NCBI GenBank assembly: GCA_948567375.1
Contig: OX419761.1
Location: forward strand, 46,254,501-46,318,500
Length of the DNA stretch: 64,000 nucleotides
Direction of reading: 5' to 3'
Source: Lunularia cruciata
Lineage: Eukaryota > Streptophyta > Marchantiopsida > Lunulariales > Lunulariaceae
Shown: positions 35,541 through 48,781 of the stretch, piece by piece
How the letters are laid out: every line of letters begins with the position of its first letter
Numbering within the stretch: position 1 is the first letter of the stretch
Notes under the pieces: generated by a model
Seen by the model: only the letters and a program-made list of their open reading frames with translations
What the model was told of the DNA's origin: nothing
Database searches by the model: none
Program-made: the position numbers and the translations under genes

Positions 35541-38499
35541 ATCAATGACACACTAGGCATGGTGTGTCCTAAGCTACTCTAAGCGGCCCCTCATAGGGAA
35601 GTGTAGACATGGCTAGTACAAGAATAACAATCTTAACACACAATGCTCCTTTTCATATCTCTCCATACCTAAAAAATCCCAACCCCTCACATCCCAACTC
35701 ACATGAGTACATAAAACCTCTTCAAACCCTAAAAACTATAACTCTCATAGCTCTCAATTTCCATCTCAAAAATTTTAACTAAGTCCCATGGAACTCAAGT
35801 ATGAATACCAAGAGATAAGAAATGAAAATTCTTGACCCATCACTCTCAATGTGAAGTAGTCACTCTAAACTCTAAAAAACTTAAAAGTACTCATAAATTT
35901 CTATTCAATTCTCCATAGCCTTCAATCTAGGTACCAATGGAACCAACATTGAAAAATGAACAAAATCAACTATTCACTCATGTGGGGTATGCAGATGAGC
36001 TCTCAAAAACTCTAGATATCCTCTCCTCATTCCTCTCCTCTCATCTTGTTCTCTCTCCTCTCAATACACTATCACTACATAGAATGGAAAAACCCATCAA
36101 GTCAAGCCATACAAGAACAAGATATAAAGGGTAAGATAGGCTAAGCCTACATGGTATCCCCAAGAGAAATCTATATTGAGATACATGAGCTATATAAGTT
36201 TGTATGTTTTATAAACAATTCTAGCATCCAATAAAGTGGAATGAAATTATGTACCAATAGCATTGGTAAGAGATATCTACTTTAACGTACCTAAGATACC
36301 TCAGCAATATAAGCCTGTATTATTTATATATAAAAAAAAATACTTTGAAGGAGATGGGACAGGAATACAAAGCACAAACAAGTGAAAAAAGAACAAAGAA
36401 TGTAAGGCCAAGAAAAAAAACACCAAAGTAATGCCTTAAGGCACCCTACGGAAGAAGGTAGGCAGACATAAAGGACCAAATAAAGTAAAGTGAGGGTAGT
36501 TTTGTCCAGAAAAAGCAAAGAAAAGGTAGACTATTCCTAAATTGTGTGGTACAGATCCTCCATTGGCATGTGTTGTAAGTGTGGAGGACCCTATAACTTC
36601 TCATTGGTTAAGACCCATAGCTTGACTGCATTGGAAAGTGGCTGAAACGTGTTTTTGATAATAGGATGTGAGCATGGCTTGAGAGATAGCCAATGCCCCT
36701 CTCTTTTGCAAAGAACCTTGTGTTGCATCCCCAAGAAGACCATCAAAATGGTGATGTAGTCACCCAAAAATCTCAATTGCTAAGGGGACAAAGGTATCTG
36801 ATGAGAGCCACAGTGTGAAGTGGTCCTCCTTGCCCTCTGGCCAAAGAACTAAAGAAGAAGAAGAAGGAGAGAGCAACCAGTTGATCTCAACTTATAAAAG
36901 AAGTGAAGAAAGAAATAGATATTGCACAACCATTCAAAGGAGTAGAAGGCAAAGATCCTTAAACAATTGGAGAAGGCACAAGATCAGTTCATGATAACGT
37001 TGGAGGAAGCAACTCAAGAAAGAATCAAAAAGATGAAGGTGCATGAGCTGAAGCTATAGATCCAAAAGCTAGAGAGAATGATATACAGAGAATACAAGAT
37101 GGACAAGTTAGCATTTAGCCTTAAAGAGCAAATAATAGGAAATTTCCTAAGACCTATGATACCTATATGTTAGAAATAGCAAGTTACTAGGAGCGGGTTG
37201 AGCTTCTTATTATGAACTGTAAAGGCAAAGGTAGTTCTTTGCAGTAGTACTTTAGGCCAGAGATACTTCATTGAAATAATGTCTTTGTAGTTTTAGGATC
37301 TTTGGAGTAGGAAGCAATTTGATGACCTTTGTAGATTAACATTTAGAGTAGTAAGGTGCCTAATTAACCTACATGTGTGTATGATATACCAGAGTGTACA
37401 GTGTAGATGTAGGCAAGAGATCTTTGGAGTACTTAACCTTTAGATCTTTGCAATTTTAATTAGATGAGGCAATTTAAGGCTTTTGACAAGTATAAACATT
37501 CATTATTTCCTTTAATTGTGATATAGCAAAAGAGCCAAAATCTCTTCAATCATTCCTGCCTTAATTTTGAATACTGGTGGTTGTCCTTGTTAAGTAGGGG
37601 TGAAGAGCTTTGTAGTGGGAACACAAGTGCTTGAGTGTATGCAAACATTCTTACTTGATTGAGGTGTGTGATCATTACGATTTTGAAGAAGTGAAACAAT
37701 GCTTTGAGGGATCAAACATGAGCTGTAGGGTTGAAAGTACCATGGAACATGAAAAGCAAAGACAAATTGCCAATGCAAAGAAGCCTTTGGAGTTGATGTA
37801 TTTCTAGTGAAGTAGCCAGTTTGGGTTGAGTAAATCATAAACTTCAAGATTAATTTGGAATTTACTTGTAGTGAAAGTGATAACTTGAATTTTTCTATTT
37901 GCCATAGTGCACTTTAGGAGGTGACACTACCCCCTTCTAGGACTGGTTCTTGCTCAAGAGGTAAAAAGCATTTGAATGCATGAACTACAAGATAGTGATA
38001 TGTCTCTTCAATTCCACACATCTTTGACATGTATCCTCAAGAGAAAGACATATTACTTATGGTTTTATCACTTTTGGTTGATATTTAGTTCTCCCAAAGT
38101 AAGTTCCATTGAAGGTTTTTTATTATTTATACAAAGAAGGTATTGGATAGAGAATTAGATCTGCAATATTCTCCAATATATTCCTACATATGAACAAGTA
38201 TATGAATAATATTTTCATCACAGCTTTACAAGAGAAAAATTTGAATATTTAGATCCCCTCTAAGCATCAAAGATATTGATGTTAGTTTAGTAGAGAGTTG
38301 ATAGATTGTTACAAGCTAATATTCCTAGTAGCTAGTTTTTGCAAGAAGGCTAAATTTCCTTACTCACCATTTTTTAATCTATGGTGAACAGAAATTGAAT
38401 ACTCAAAGTGTACATATATCCCTTTTTATGTACATCCGAGCAAGACTAAAGTAGCACAAACCATTTATTTTTGAACTTTGGAATCTCTACCTCTTATTT
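35541..38499. other. AT-rich DNA without a recognised gene
   Basis: No intact gene is seen. A stretch at about 36950-37150 translates with few stops into Lys/Glu-rich, coiled-coil-like sequence (KILKQLEKAQDQ, then TQERIKKMKVHELKL). It is probably a fragment of an unknown reading frame. The rest is low-complexity and AT-rich. Confidence 0.4.
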
Positions 38500-39960
38500 C
38501 CACTTCATAATAATAACAAACATTGAATCATATTCATTTTGTTTTGTCTATATTATCTAGAAACATTGTTCATATTACTCGTTGACTCTTCTAACATTTT
38601 TGGAAGCAATGATTGGCTAGTTTGTAAATTGATGTCTTTATTATCTAGTACAATAAACTCTTGGGTAATCCCTAATAAACATGTCAAACATCAAATTTAT
38701 TGCTCCATATAACTCTAAAGATAGAAGAAGAACATAGAGATGAACTTGTTGTATACCTTTATACTTGGAGATCTCATATATTGTTGCTTTGCTTGTTGAA
38801 CCTCTAGGAAGGTGGTTATTCACTTGTCCAAAACAACATCATATGTGGATTTATAATCACAATATTCACTGTATAGATCACAACATTCACTAGTATCATA
38901 TGAAAAAATATAAGTCTATACTAATTTGTGTCATCTATAAAGCATACAAATACTCCCTCTAGTTAAAGAGGTCTGAAATTGTGTGCATTCATGAGGATCA
39001 TTTTTGTAAATAAATTTCTTGCTTTCTTGCCAAACAAAGGTACTTTCCATGTTGGGTTGCAATATATTGAAAATCCTTGGTAAATGATTATAATTCAAGT
39101 GTTATATCTTATGAAGGGATGCAATTCCCAAGGTATAGTAGACTTTATACATGAATACACCTCCTAGACAACAATATGAAGAATACTCATTGTTACTCTG
39201 TTATTGATTGCATAATGTATTGCTCTTTGTAGAGCAATAGACACACTCTATCTAAAGTAAGCTACAAACAAGCTATCTTGTAGTTCTAGCTTCATAATGA
39301 TAACACATCAAATCTAATTCATTTTGTTTCATCAACTGTCTAGAAACTTGGTTTATACTGCTCACTGATTTTTTTTAAGTTTTAGAAACTGCTATTTGCT
39401 AGTTTTTAAATTGATGTCTTTGTTATCTAGTATAGTACTCTTGTGTAATCCCTAATAAACATATCAGACACTAAATTTATTACTTCATATACTCTAAAGC
39501 TAGAGAGGAACAAAGAGATGAATTTGTTACATAGCCTTATACTTGGAGATCTTAGATACTGTTTCTTTGCTTTCCGTCCATCTAGGAGTGTGGAAAATTG
39601 CCCCATTCAAAACTATATCATGCATGGATCTATTATCACAATATTTACTAATATCATCTGATAATCCGGGAGCAAATACAAGTTAAAACTAATTTGTATC
39701 ATCTAGAAAGCATACAAATACTCTATGGGTGCATTCAAGAGGATGGTTTTTGTAAGTCAATTGCTTACTTTCTTGCCAAACTAAGTTACCTTCCAAGTTG
39801 GTTTGCAATCCATTGAAATCTCCTTGTTAGATTATTATAATTCAAGTGCTATATATTACGAAGGGGATGTGTATACGGGGTATAGTGGACTTTCGATATA
39901 AATACACTACCTAGACCCAACTTTATGAAGAATCAAAGACAAGATACAACGAAGTAATAT
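38500..39960 (-). repeat. Two tandem 0.78-kb copies of a LINE-family segment
   Basis: About 38500-39290 and 39290-39960 are diverged direct copies with a period of about 786 bases. Shared words include gtaatccctaataaacat, tatacttggagatct and tttcttgccaaac. On the minus strand both match the terminal segment of the LINE at 22.7-23.1 kb (STSKATIYEISKYKGIQQ in the first copy). Both copies are full of stops. Confidence 0.6.
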
Positions 39961-41039
39961 ATCTAATCACCTAATATACAATCCAGAATATCTTTTAGCT
40001 AGTACATAAAAAATCTTACACTTACATCAATATTCATATCTTTGTGATAAACACTAGAATGTGCATAAGACTATTTAGCACGTGGTTAGATATAGTTGTT
40101 TTGTTACACAATACCATCGAATTGACCTTCATAATTCCATGTATTGTGTTGTAATCTTAAGAAGTTAAACGCTACTAGTAGTCCTTCTTGACTCATTATG
40201 TTTCCGATTATTTTTCCGCTTGATTTTAATTTGAATCTACCATCACTTTATCTTGTGATGCAAAACCTTTAAATAATAAAGCTTGCACAAGGTTACTTAG
40301 TTATTTATGACATTACCGTGGAGCAAGTATTTCATTATTCTTATCTAAAAGGTAGGTCTAGTTTCACATTTAATTCATACTCTATTTCTTAGAATTTTGA
40401 TATATTTTCTAATAAAAAATTATTATCTGCTTATAATTTTCTATGTCTTTTTAAATGAAAAGTGATTACCTATATGTAATTTAATTCTTATGTAAGAAAT
40501 CTATATTTCATTTGATTACAAATTGAATATATAAATCTAAAATTATTTTATTTTGCTTTTTAAAAGTTTTATTAATCTGTTATAAATATTATTATTTGAT
40601 AATAAGACTAATTTTAGCAAAGATAGATAGGATGCGGACTATATAAATATATTAAATGTAGAAATACTTGAGTTTAACAAAGATAATTTAATATATTAAT
40701 CTATTTTTTAATAGTTTGATATGAGATTTGCAAGCTAGCTAACTTCTATGTTTAATTATAGTCAAATGTGGAAGTTAGCTAATGTGAACCTTTGAACTAG
40801 ATGCAATAACAAGTTTGATTGGAGATTGAACTCAAAGCGATCATCTTACCTTGTTTTTGCGCACTTCCATTTAGTAAAGTGGTTGCTATGGCACGAGAGA
40901 GTGTATACTTGGCTTGGAAGGAGAGTTCGTATACTTTGTAGACGACATGTGTCTAGGCAGACTTATACTTGGTCCGAGATGATCATGTGACAGAAGCGGA
41001 TATCATGATTACAATGTGCGTGATACAATTCCGGAGAGA
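39961..41039. other. AT-rich DNA, no gene
   Basis: Nothing is recognised here beyond high AT content. Confidence 0.4.
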
Positions 41040-41515
41040 GTGATTACCCTTCCCCTTGGATGCTTGGTGAGTGCAGCAGCAACTCGCAAGGTCTCCAATT
41101 ATAGGGGTATGCAGCAAGGTCAACTCTTCGTTCCTCTAGCCTTAGAGTTATATGGAGCAATGGACATGGCATTCCGACACATTTGCTAGGGAGTGCATCA
41201 GAGTTTATCATGTTAGACGCTAGGGGTATTAATCTCACTCATTTACTTTGTAGCATATTTTCGGCCTCATGTGTCCATTGCTTTATAGCATGCAATGGTT
41301 GGTGCAATCCATAAGAGAGCAATCACATTAAGTGATGCTTCTTTGGACGCACAATTGTTTGTAGATTATACAACTTACATAACTCGTATATCTTAGGTGC
41401 AATAGGGAAGATGCAGATAGACTCTATTGGGACTTAGCCTCATTTTACCTATTTTGTCTCACCCTTGTATAGCTTGATGGGGTCTTCCCAGCTGTCATGT
41501 TTTCTACACGGCGCC
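41040..41515 (+). repeat. LINE-family 3' end, plus strand
   Basis: The plus strand encodes ATRKVSNYRGMQQGQLFVPL and then ALELYGAMDMAF, the same segment as the minus-strand LINE near 22.8 kb. It is followed by the same untranslated tail, with gcaatccataagagagcaatcac, a degenerate gggacttagcctc word and gatggggtcttccca. Confidence 0.6.
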
Positions 41516-42126
41516 CTTTTCCCTTCTAATAAATAGGCATGGACAAAAAGATTTCTACACATGTCGTATTGCTATCCCAAGGGTAATATTGTGAGGACAA
41601 AAGAAATCCCATAGGAAATACAAGGGAAATATAAATTTTTATTATTTAGTATTCTAATGTTCCAAAAGAGCATTTTACTGTTATTATATAATAAAGATAT
41701 CATTTCAATGAAATTATTCTCTTGAATCAAATGTATAAATTAATGATATATCAATGAGTTTCATTTTTGTATTAATCATATGAATTTGTACTATAATGAT
41801 TATTTTTTTATCAATAGATAAATAAAAATAAAATAATTAAAAAATTTATCATTACGTTTTCTCATTTAAATTTTTGGTTTATTATTAAAAATATTTTTTA
41901 TATTCAATTTATTAATATTATATTATATTATATTTATAATATCATTAAATTAATATAAAAAATAATTTTATAAATTTGATCAAACTAAATTTATTTTAAA
42001 TTATTATATATAGTATTTTTTCATATATTATCAAACTATTTATTTATTCAAATTAAAATTACTAAATACTATTCATCGATTTATTTATGAAAATTTGAAA
42101 TTAAAAAATATGGGACGAACTAAATA

Positions 42127-42172
<46 letters not shown>

Positions 42173-42239
42173 CTAATCTTAATCGGAATAGGGAAAATTT
42201 CTCTTGTAGAGAAATCTGCACATAGGCAAACCTAGGCAC
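41516..42239. other. Very AT-rich DNA with a (TA)n tract
   Basis: It is made mostly of A and T, with a TA dinucleotide tract at about 42131-42170. No coding potential is seen. Confidence 0.6.
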
Positions 42240-42485
42240 CATTTTACGTTTTTCTCTCCCTTGTAGGCTGACGGGGTCTTCTCATCCTTCGTGTTCTTTA
42301 CCCGGTCGCCTTGATCATTTAGTTTAGGGTTCATTAGATTATAGAAATGGAAAAAGCGACCGCGCAGGAAAAATGAAAGATGGGAAGACCCATCAAGCCG
42401 AACAAGGGAGAGACAAAAAAGTAACAGGGGGCTAAGCCCCAATAGAGTCGGTATGAAAAATCTGCCCTACCGCACCTTAAGATTA
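42240..42485. repeat. Inverted pair of the LINE-tail repeat
   Basis: A left arm at about 42244-42313 and a right arm at about 42357-42424 are imperfect reverse complements around a spacer of about 45 bases. The right arm continues into the palindromic word ggggctaagcccc and matches copies at about 22390-22505 and 55160-55290. The pair would form a long foldback. Confidence 0.6.
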
Positions 42486-43642
42486 TACCACCTTAAGATT
42501 ATACCGCACCTAAGATTATAGAAATGTATACTTTAGATTATAGAAATGTATACTTTGGATTATAGAAATGTATATAAGTTTAGGGTACTTTAAACTATCG
42601 AAATGTATATATGGTTAATCGACCCAATCGCACGATTCCATATGATTCAATCAGGCCACAAGCCGCCTTCAGACGTTCCTGCAATTTGCATTGTCAGAGC
42701 CTGCGCTAAAATACGATCAAAGGTGTTTATACTTCTTTGAATTGCCAATGTAAACTTTGGAACTTGCAGGTGCAAGAAAAATGCTCTTGACTGTACTAAG
42801 CAGAGAGTTCACCAGGAATTGTAGTTCAACTTTCATTACATGGGGTGGTTTCCGAGGGGTAAAACTAGCAAATGCTCCGTAGTTGTGTTCTGGTATATAC
42901 TTGGTGCAAGCGCAAAGATCAAGGTTCCTTATTCATGTCTGCCCAGATATCGAATTTCCATTTACTTATCTATACAAAATTCTCACAATTACAGTTTTGA
43001 TCGGTTACATTCCCTTTATAATTGCAATATTAAATTTCCAAATGCTTTATTTGAAATGCTGTTGTGAATAGTTTGTCCACAAGTTCTGCAAATACTCTGC
43101 AGTTTTTCATACTGCAGACACTCCAAACAACTGCATCGTTTATCATTCCCCAGATTCCTTGCTTTTAGGAAGGTTTTCGGTGCTTCCGTCGATAAGTACC
43201 AAGCCACTCGGCATTGATTGCAATTGAGCACTCATCCACATTTAAAGCCGCACTGTCATTACTAGTGGCAAGTAACATATCCCCGCAGAGTTGAGACAAC
43301 GTGGAATGTACGTCACACTTCGCTAAATATAAAAGTGTGATGTCAAGGCATCAATAGCAAGAAGAGTGCCCATGAAATGGCGTGCGAGCAAAATCGCAGA
43401 AATCGAAAAATACACAGCAAGCGCATGAGATATGACCTGATGAGAATTGGGTTTAAAAATTGGTTGCTGCCCCGTTCTTGAAGCAGCTCGTTTGACTGTA
43501 CAGATTTCAAATGTAATATACATGCTGAGCCCAGACAACGTTCAGTCCAGCCATAATGGACTGGTACGAAATATCTACGGCTTGAATGAATGCTGTGAAC
43601 TCTACCATCTATGAAAGTAGTTGTATGCAAGAACTAAGACTA
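42486..43642. other. No recognised gene
   Basis: The start has short repeats of the phrase attatagaaatgtata (about 42500-42570). The remainder has only short frames and is the 3' flank of the minus-strand small basic gene. Confidence 0.4.
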
Positions 43643-44671
43643 TCAAAACTTCAAACCTTTCTTCTTCTTGCTTTTCAGATTCTTTTTCGTCAAATGCCCC
43701 TTGGTACTCTTCCCTCTCTTCCTGATTCCACCCTTGGCCTTGAGGGATGGAGTTGATGCCGAGGGCGAGTCCGCATCGACGGCCATCGCGGCAGGTGATG
43801 AGGACACGGCAGATACAGTACTCCTACCCCGACTCGGATGGGAACTTCCAATGTCTGCGTAGATGAACCAAGTTTTAGTCACGACCACCGCCGTATGACG
43901 AAGTAAAAATACCTAATCTATGTACCTGAGTTTATTGACGCTTGAAATGCGGGGGCCACACAGATCAAGTAACACAAACAGGATATGTTCTGGCACTAGC
44001 ATAGGGCAGGTTCTTCAAAGGAAATTAGATTGCCCGGGGTAGCTGAGTGCGGTTGAATACCACTACCGAGAATGCACCTTGTGCGCTGGACGGAATTCGA
44101 CAACCATTTTCTCCACATAAGATAGAGCCGAAAGCAAACAAGACCTGTTCTAGGCAATTGGACTGGGCATGGTTTACAAGCTTAAACTTGGCCTCAGTAC
44201 TGCTGCATGAAGCGTATCAACGGTTGCAAATTTGTCTACACCATTGACGCACGCCAAGTGGTGGAGGAAGCTCTTGGCATGTAACACGGGTAGAAGGTCT
44301 CTAGCACATGCATAGGGCTGTCACGTCCTTGTAGTTCAGAGCAGCCCGGGGTAGCAACGTGCGTTCGTGAGGCACAATGATTCTCTCGAACATGAGAGAC
44401 CTATTCTATGTACAAGTATCCGTCCACGAAATGGATGTTTGAGGAAGCAAATATACAAAACAGAAGCTTCAAGTAATCCCGAAGCTGCGTAATCATTCAT
44501 CAAATTCGACTCACCTTCTCGCTTCTTCGGCAACTCGATCTTAGGACCGGCGAGTGCAGCATCTTGAATAGCAAGTTTTATGGCATCCTTAGCGTCGTAG
44601 TGCGGCTCGACCAACTCCCGCTTGATAGACCTCAGTCTCTTTTTCCTCTTCGATCGAATAGACTTCCCCAT
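43643..44671 (-). CDS. Small basic nucleolar-type protein, two exons
   Basis: Exon 1 is 44515-44671 and exon 2 is 43643-43854, joined in matching phase across a GTGAGT...GCAG intron, giving 122 residues. The N-terminus MGKSIRSKRKKRLRSIKREL and then YDAKDAIKLAIQDAAL is typical of a small conserved plant protein with similarity in its first residues to LLPH/LAPS18-type nucleolar proteins. The middle is Ser/Ala-rich. The C-terminus is a dense Lys/Arg/Gly tail (STKGHLTKKNLKSKKKKG). These features suggest nuclear or nucleolar location and RNA contact; exact function is unknown to me. It is divergently paired with the UTP18 gene. Confidence 0.7.
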
Positions 44672-45126
44672 CGTAGTACAACCCTTGCAGTCGCCTCTAA
44701 ATGTCCCTTCTCAATCGGTCCAGAAAGTGTTTCACAACCTCAATGCAGTGATGGACTGGCCTCTTGCGAAGCTGCCGCGCACATTACCGTCCATGACATA
44801 CCAAATGGAAGCCTTTATCGACGACCATTAGGGTTAGGGTTGAAGAGGGGTCGTAGTGTACGGAACTTTCTGTCCAGGAGTGTTTTAGTGTTAGTCTTAG
44901 TGGATAGAATGTTTCTCCGTCCGTTACTTGTGCTCATACTCTAAGACACGCAGAGCGAAGGTTTAGGGTTTAGCACAGGCTCACTCGGGAGGGATGCGGT
45001 TCTCCGGTGCAAACTCGATTTTGAAGGAGACGCTGTCGGTAACGGAGACCGTGATTTCGTGTTGAATTGATTAGCCGGAAGGAACTCCGATAACTGTATT
45101 GATTAGAGAATTTGTTTGGATAGAAG
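44672..45126. promoter_or_regulatory. Bidirectional promoter with telo-box motifs
   Basis: The 455 bp between the start codons of the small basic gene (-) and UTP18 (+) contain TTAGGGTTAGGGTTG at 44828-44842 and TTAGGGTTT at 44963-44971. The latter is the reverse complement of the plant telo-box AAACCCTAA. Telo-boxes are common in promoters of plant ribosomal-protein and ribosome-biogenesis genes, which fits both flanking genes. Confidence 0.6.
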
Positions 45127-46750
45127 ATGACAGACGTGGAAGGGGAGAGAAAGCGAAAGCGGAAGAAGGTAAAAGTTTCTGAAAAGACTTTGGAGAAACA
45201 GGCTGAAAAAGCAGCGGGGCTTGAGAATTTGTTGTTTGGGAAATCGACGAAGGAGCGGGAGTTTAAGGAGAATGAAGATGGTAAGTGATTTTTGTGGAGA
45301 TAACATGTGAACTGTTGCGAATCTCGTGTGAGATGGAGAATTGATGTATTCGCTCTTGTTTCCTGTTGCAGACACGTTCGATGTTTTTCCTACCAATCAA
45401 GGAGTAGTTGTAGCTGACAATGTAGATGGCAAGAAGCCCGCATGGGCTGATGAAGAGGAAGCGCAGACTGTAATCAGAGTTTCGGGAATTAACCGGTTGA
45501 AGAAGCTGCGGAAGGAGGAGGCAGAGGAATTAGTTTCGGGCGAAGATTATGTTACAAGGTTAAGGGCGCAGCATGTGGTGTTGAATAGGGGAACTTCGTG
45601 GGCCGAACTCCAGTCTGAAAGAAAAGGGAGGAAAGAGAAGCTTCCAGGTTGGGGTTCCGAATCAGATAGCGAGGGGGATGCTGTGAGAGAAGACGATGGT
45701 GAAACAGTCTATGAAGGCAAATCATCTTATCCCACCTTACTCGATAGCAGTGACCTCGTGGTGAAGAGCACGTCCAGGTTGCCCAATGGCTTGATAGAGA
45801 TTACTCCTATGAGAGATGGAAACAGCGAGGAACCATCCAACGCCGTAATACAGTCCGTTGAGTTTCATAGGAATGGCCAAATACTCATGTCGGCAGGTTT
45901 TGATAAGAGACTAAGATTTTTTCAGATCGATGGTAAGCGGAATCCCAAGCTTCAAAGTATTTTTCTTGAGGATTTTCCTGTCCACAAGGCCGCCTTTGTT
46001 CCAGATGGGTCTAAAGTAGTTGCATCTAGCAGGAGAAAGCATTACTTTATTTACGATTTAGAAGGTGGACAGGTTCAAAGGATTTGTCCCTTGATTGGCA
46101 GGGAAGAGAAGAGCTTAGAAAACTTTGTGGTTTCACCGGACAATAAGCACATTGCGTTTCTGGGCAATGATGGATACATACTACTCTGCTCACTTGCCAC
46201 CAAGCAATGGGTAGCGAATTTGAAGATGAATGGGTCAGTTCGATCAGTAAGCTTTGCCGCGGATGGAAAGCATCTACTGAGCACTGGTGGAGACGGAGAG
46301 ATATACCACTGGGATCTTAGGACCAGGAGATGCTTCCACAAGGCAAGAGATGAGGGGTCCGTGAAGGGTACGTCCATGACAGTGTCTCCGGACAGCCGGC
46401 TCTTTGCCACTGGTTCCGGGAGTGGGGTGGTGAATGTTTACGACCGGGATGCTTTTATTGGAGGAGCCACTAGACCCGTCAAGACACTAATGAATCTCGT
46501 CACAACCGTCGACAATTTGAAATTCAACAGCGATTCGCAAATTCTAGCTATTGTCTCTCGTATGAAGAAGAACGCATTAAAGCTTGTGCATCTCCCTTCA
46601 TACACCGTATTCTCCAACTGGCCTACACAACAAACTCCCTTACACTACGTACATTCCTTGGACTTCAGTCCTGGTGGAGGATATCTGGCTGTCGGGAACG
46701 CTGTAGGGCGTGTTCTGCTTTACAGGCTTCGTCATTACGGCAATGCCTGA
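45127..46750 (+). CDS. UTP18: U3 snoRNP-associated WD40 protein UTP18
   Basis: Exon 1 (45127-45280) and exon 2 (45372-46750) join in phase (GTAAGT donor, TTGCAG acceptor) to give 510 residues, the usual size for the family. The basic N-terminus is followed by GLENLLFG, an acidic KKPAWADEEEA box and LRAQHVVLNRGTSWAEL, all UTP18 hallmarks. The C-terminal half is a WD40 propeller: IQSVEFHRNGQILMSAGFD, then HLLSTGGDGEIYHWDLRT and FATGSGSGVVNVYD. UTP18 is part of the UtpB module of the small-subunit processome in the nucleolus and is needed for 18S rRNA maturation. No lesion is seen. It shares a telo-box promoter with the divergent small basic gene. Confidence 0.95.
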
Positions 46751-48781
46751 TCATCGCTAGAGTCCGTCGGCTTTGTAACATATTTAGCTTAGGTTTTGTA
46801 ATTTTGCTTGCTGTGGGGGACGTTACCTACACCGCCAAAGTTTTAAACTCCTCTTCAAGCAATTCGACTCAAGTCGGTCATCACGTTTTCGGCCCGATTG
46901 GGCCCGTAAGTCAAAAATAAATGTGTTTCCACATCGTTATTTGTTTACTGTTCGAAGTACGAAATCATTCGTATGTGCCATGCTCTACCTTTTGTTGGCT
47001 TCTTACAGGCATGGTTTGTTCATTAACTGATATTTGGTTTGCAAAGTCCCCCACGCTGCCGCAGTATTGTGGATGTGTATTCCACAATTCTAAGGCACAA
47101 GAAAGTCATTAGTTCCCCTTTACTTCGAGCTCTCGTCTTCAGCCTCATTGTCTATCAACTGCTTGTCGGAAGTCTTTCATCAGTTCTCCTGTGCAGATTC
47201 AATGTCTCAAACTTTATGACCTCCAGTTTATTCCTGGTTGCTCAAGACTTTCGGGCATGAGAGCTACTACTCATTTAGTTGTTGTCAACCCTTCTATCTT
47301 TTCGGTCTTGCTCAATGTAGCTCTCAGTATTAGCGAATGTTTATCTACTGTTTTACCACTGGATAGACTTGATCATTTGTTACAACTAACAAGCTCAAAG
47401 CAAGTCAGCATCGGAACAAGGGCCCTACTTCCCCTAGAACTCTCAGGGGTACATCCAGTGGGCCTACACAAGTTTGTGAATTGTATATCTGAAGGATAAA
47501 TTGTTAGAAAAACCTGTTCCAAATAATATGAAGAAGTTAAGAATTTTACGAGTTTTTTCTGTTTGTGTGACGAGTCCATATCTTACAAATAAAATACATA
47601 TTTTAAATCCCAAGAAGCTATATTTATATTCTGACGTCAAGAAAAATGTCCGCTACAGTTAGTCGCCAAGTCTGTGTGCGATGTCGATGATTATGTCACA
47701 GAACCGAGGAAATTGCATCATCTCCAGGTTGATCCGTTCTAAACTTGTTGCTGAAGATAATATATGCACTTAGAAATCATGTACATGGGCCCACGAAACA
47801 GTGATTGAACTCTATCGTGAACATATTCTTCAGCGTACAATTGCGAGTTTGTATGACCCGTATTGTTTAACTAAAATTCCTGCAGTAGCAGTAATGCTCA
47901 AGTGTGATCGTCCCGTGGGAATGTTTAGACTCGAACAGTCTCTTGGAATACAACTTTGTACAATGTCATCAGGACCACCGAAAGCTAGTCATCCGCAGCT
48001 TAGATGGGATGCGGGAGACTAGCATGCTCAAAAGACTAGGGAGCTTGTAATTATCCAGTGAGAGAATAACTTCACATGAACTTCTAAGAGTCTGACCCAG
48101 TTGTGGAAAAGTGATGATGCACGAAGCCCAAAACACGGATGAAATGGCGGACAACTCATCGAACGCAGACAGTGGTTCAAACACTTATCGGAGGACCCTT
48201 GTATACACCCAACCGTTAACGCAGTCCTACATCTAGGCCATCGATGCTCCTGTGCGACATTCCGCTTACGTCGAAAGGGAAAATTTATGAGCACATCGTC
48301 AACCTGTTCCACAATTGAGTCACTCCAGGCGCACAGACCAGATAGGAGTAGACATTTCCTAGAGCTCGCGGCACTCATGGGCTACATACTCCAAGCAGAG
48401 TCCAGCCTTGTCCCCGATGAGTTAGTGGAAAACAAAACGTGATTCGGAATGTAGCCGCTCCAGACCATGGTTAAGACATGATACGCAGCTAGTTCCGTCC
48501 CGCGAGACTATTCTCCTGTTGGAAACGACCTTTGTGTTAGTCGATTGGTGATCCGCTCTCGGGGGCCACGCTATAGAAAGAAAAGAAGAGCATTTGCGGA
48601 TGCCAACTAGTACTGAAACTAGTTTTGCGTGCACATTTATAAAGAGAACTCACTTTCGTGCAAATCATCGAGTTGAATGAAGCAACAACCATTAGTAGAT
48701 TTCAAGCAGGTCCATGATATTTATTCTTTGATTTCCAATGACACAAGATTTAGATCACAGCCAGCATCCTTCTCAACCGGA
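46751..48781. other. Intergenic DNA
   Basis: This is the 3' flank of UTP18 and the upstream region of the root-cap family gene. Open frames are short, none above 120 codons, and match nothing I know. Confidence 0.45.

Noticed and set aside
36950-37150. Coiled-coil-like Lys/Glu-rich frame
   Set aside because: Interrupted by stops and without a recognisable family; AT-rich DNA often gives such translations.
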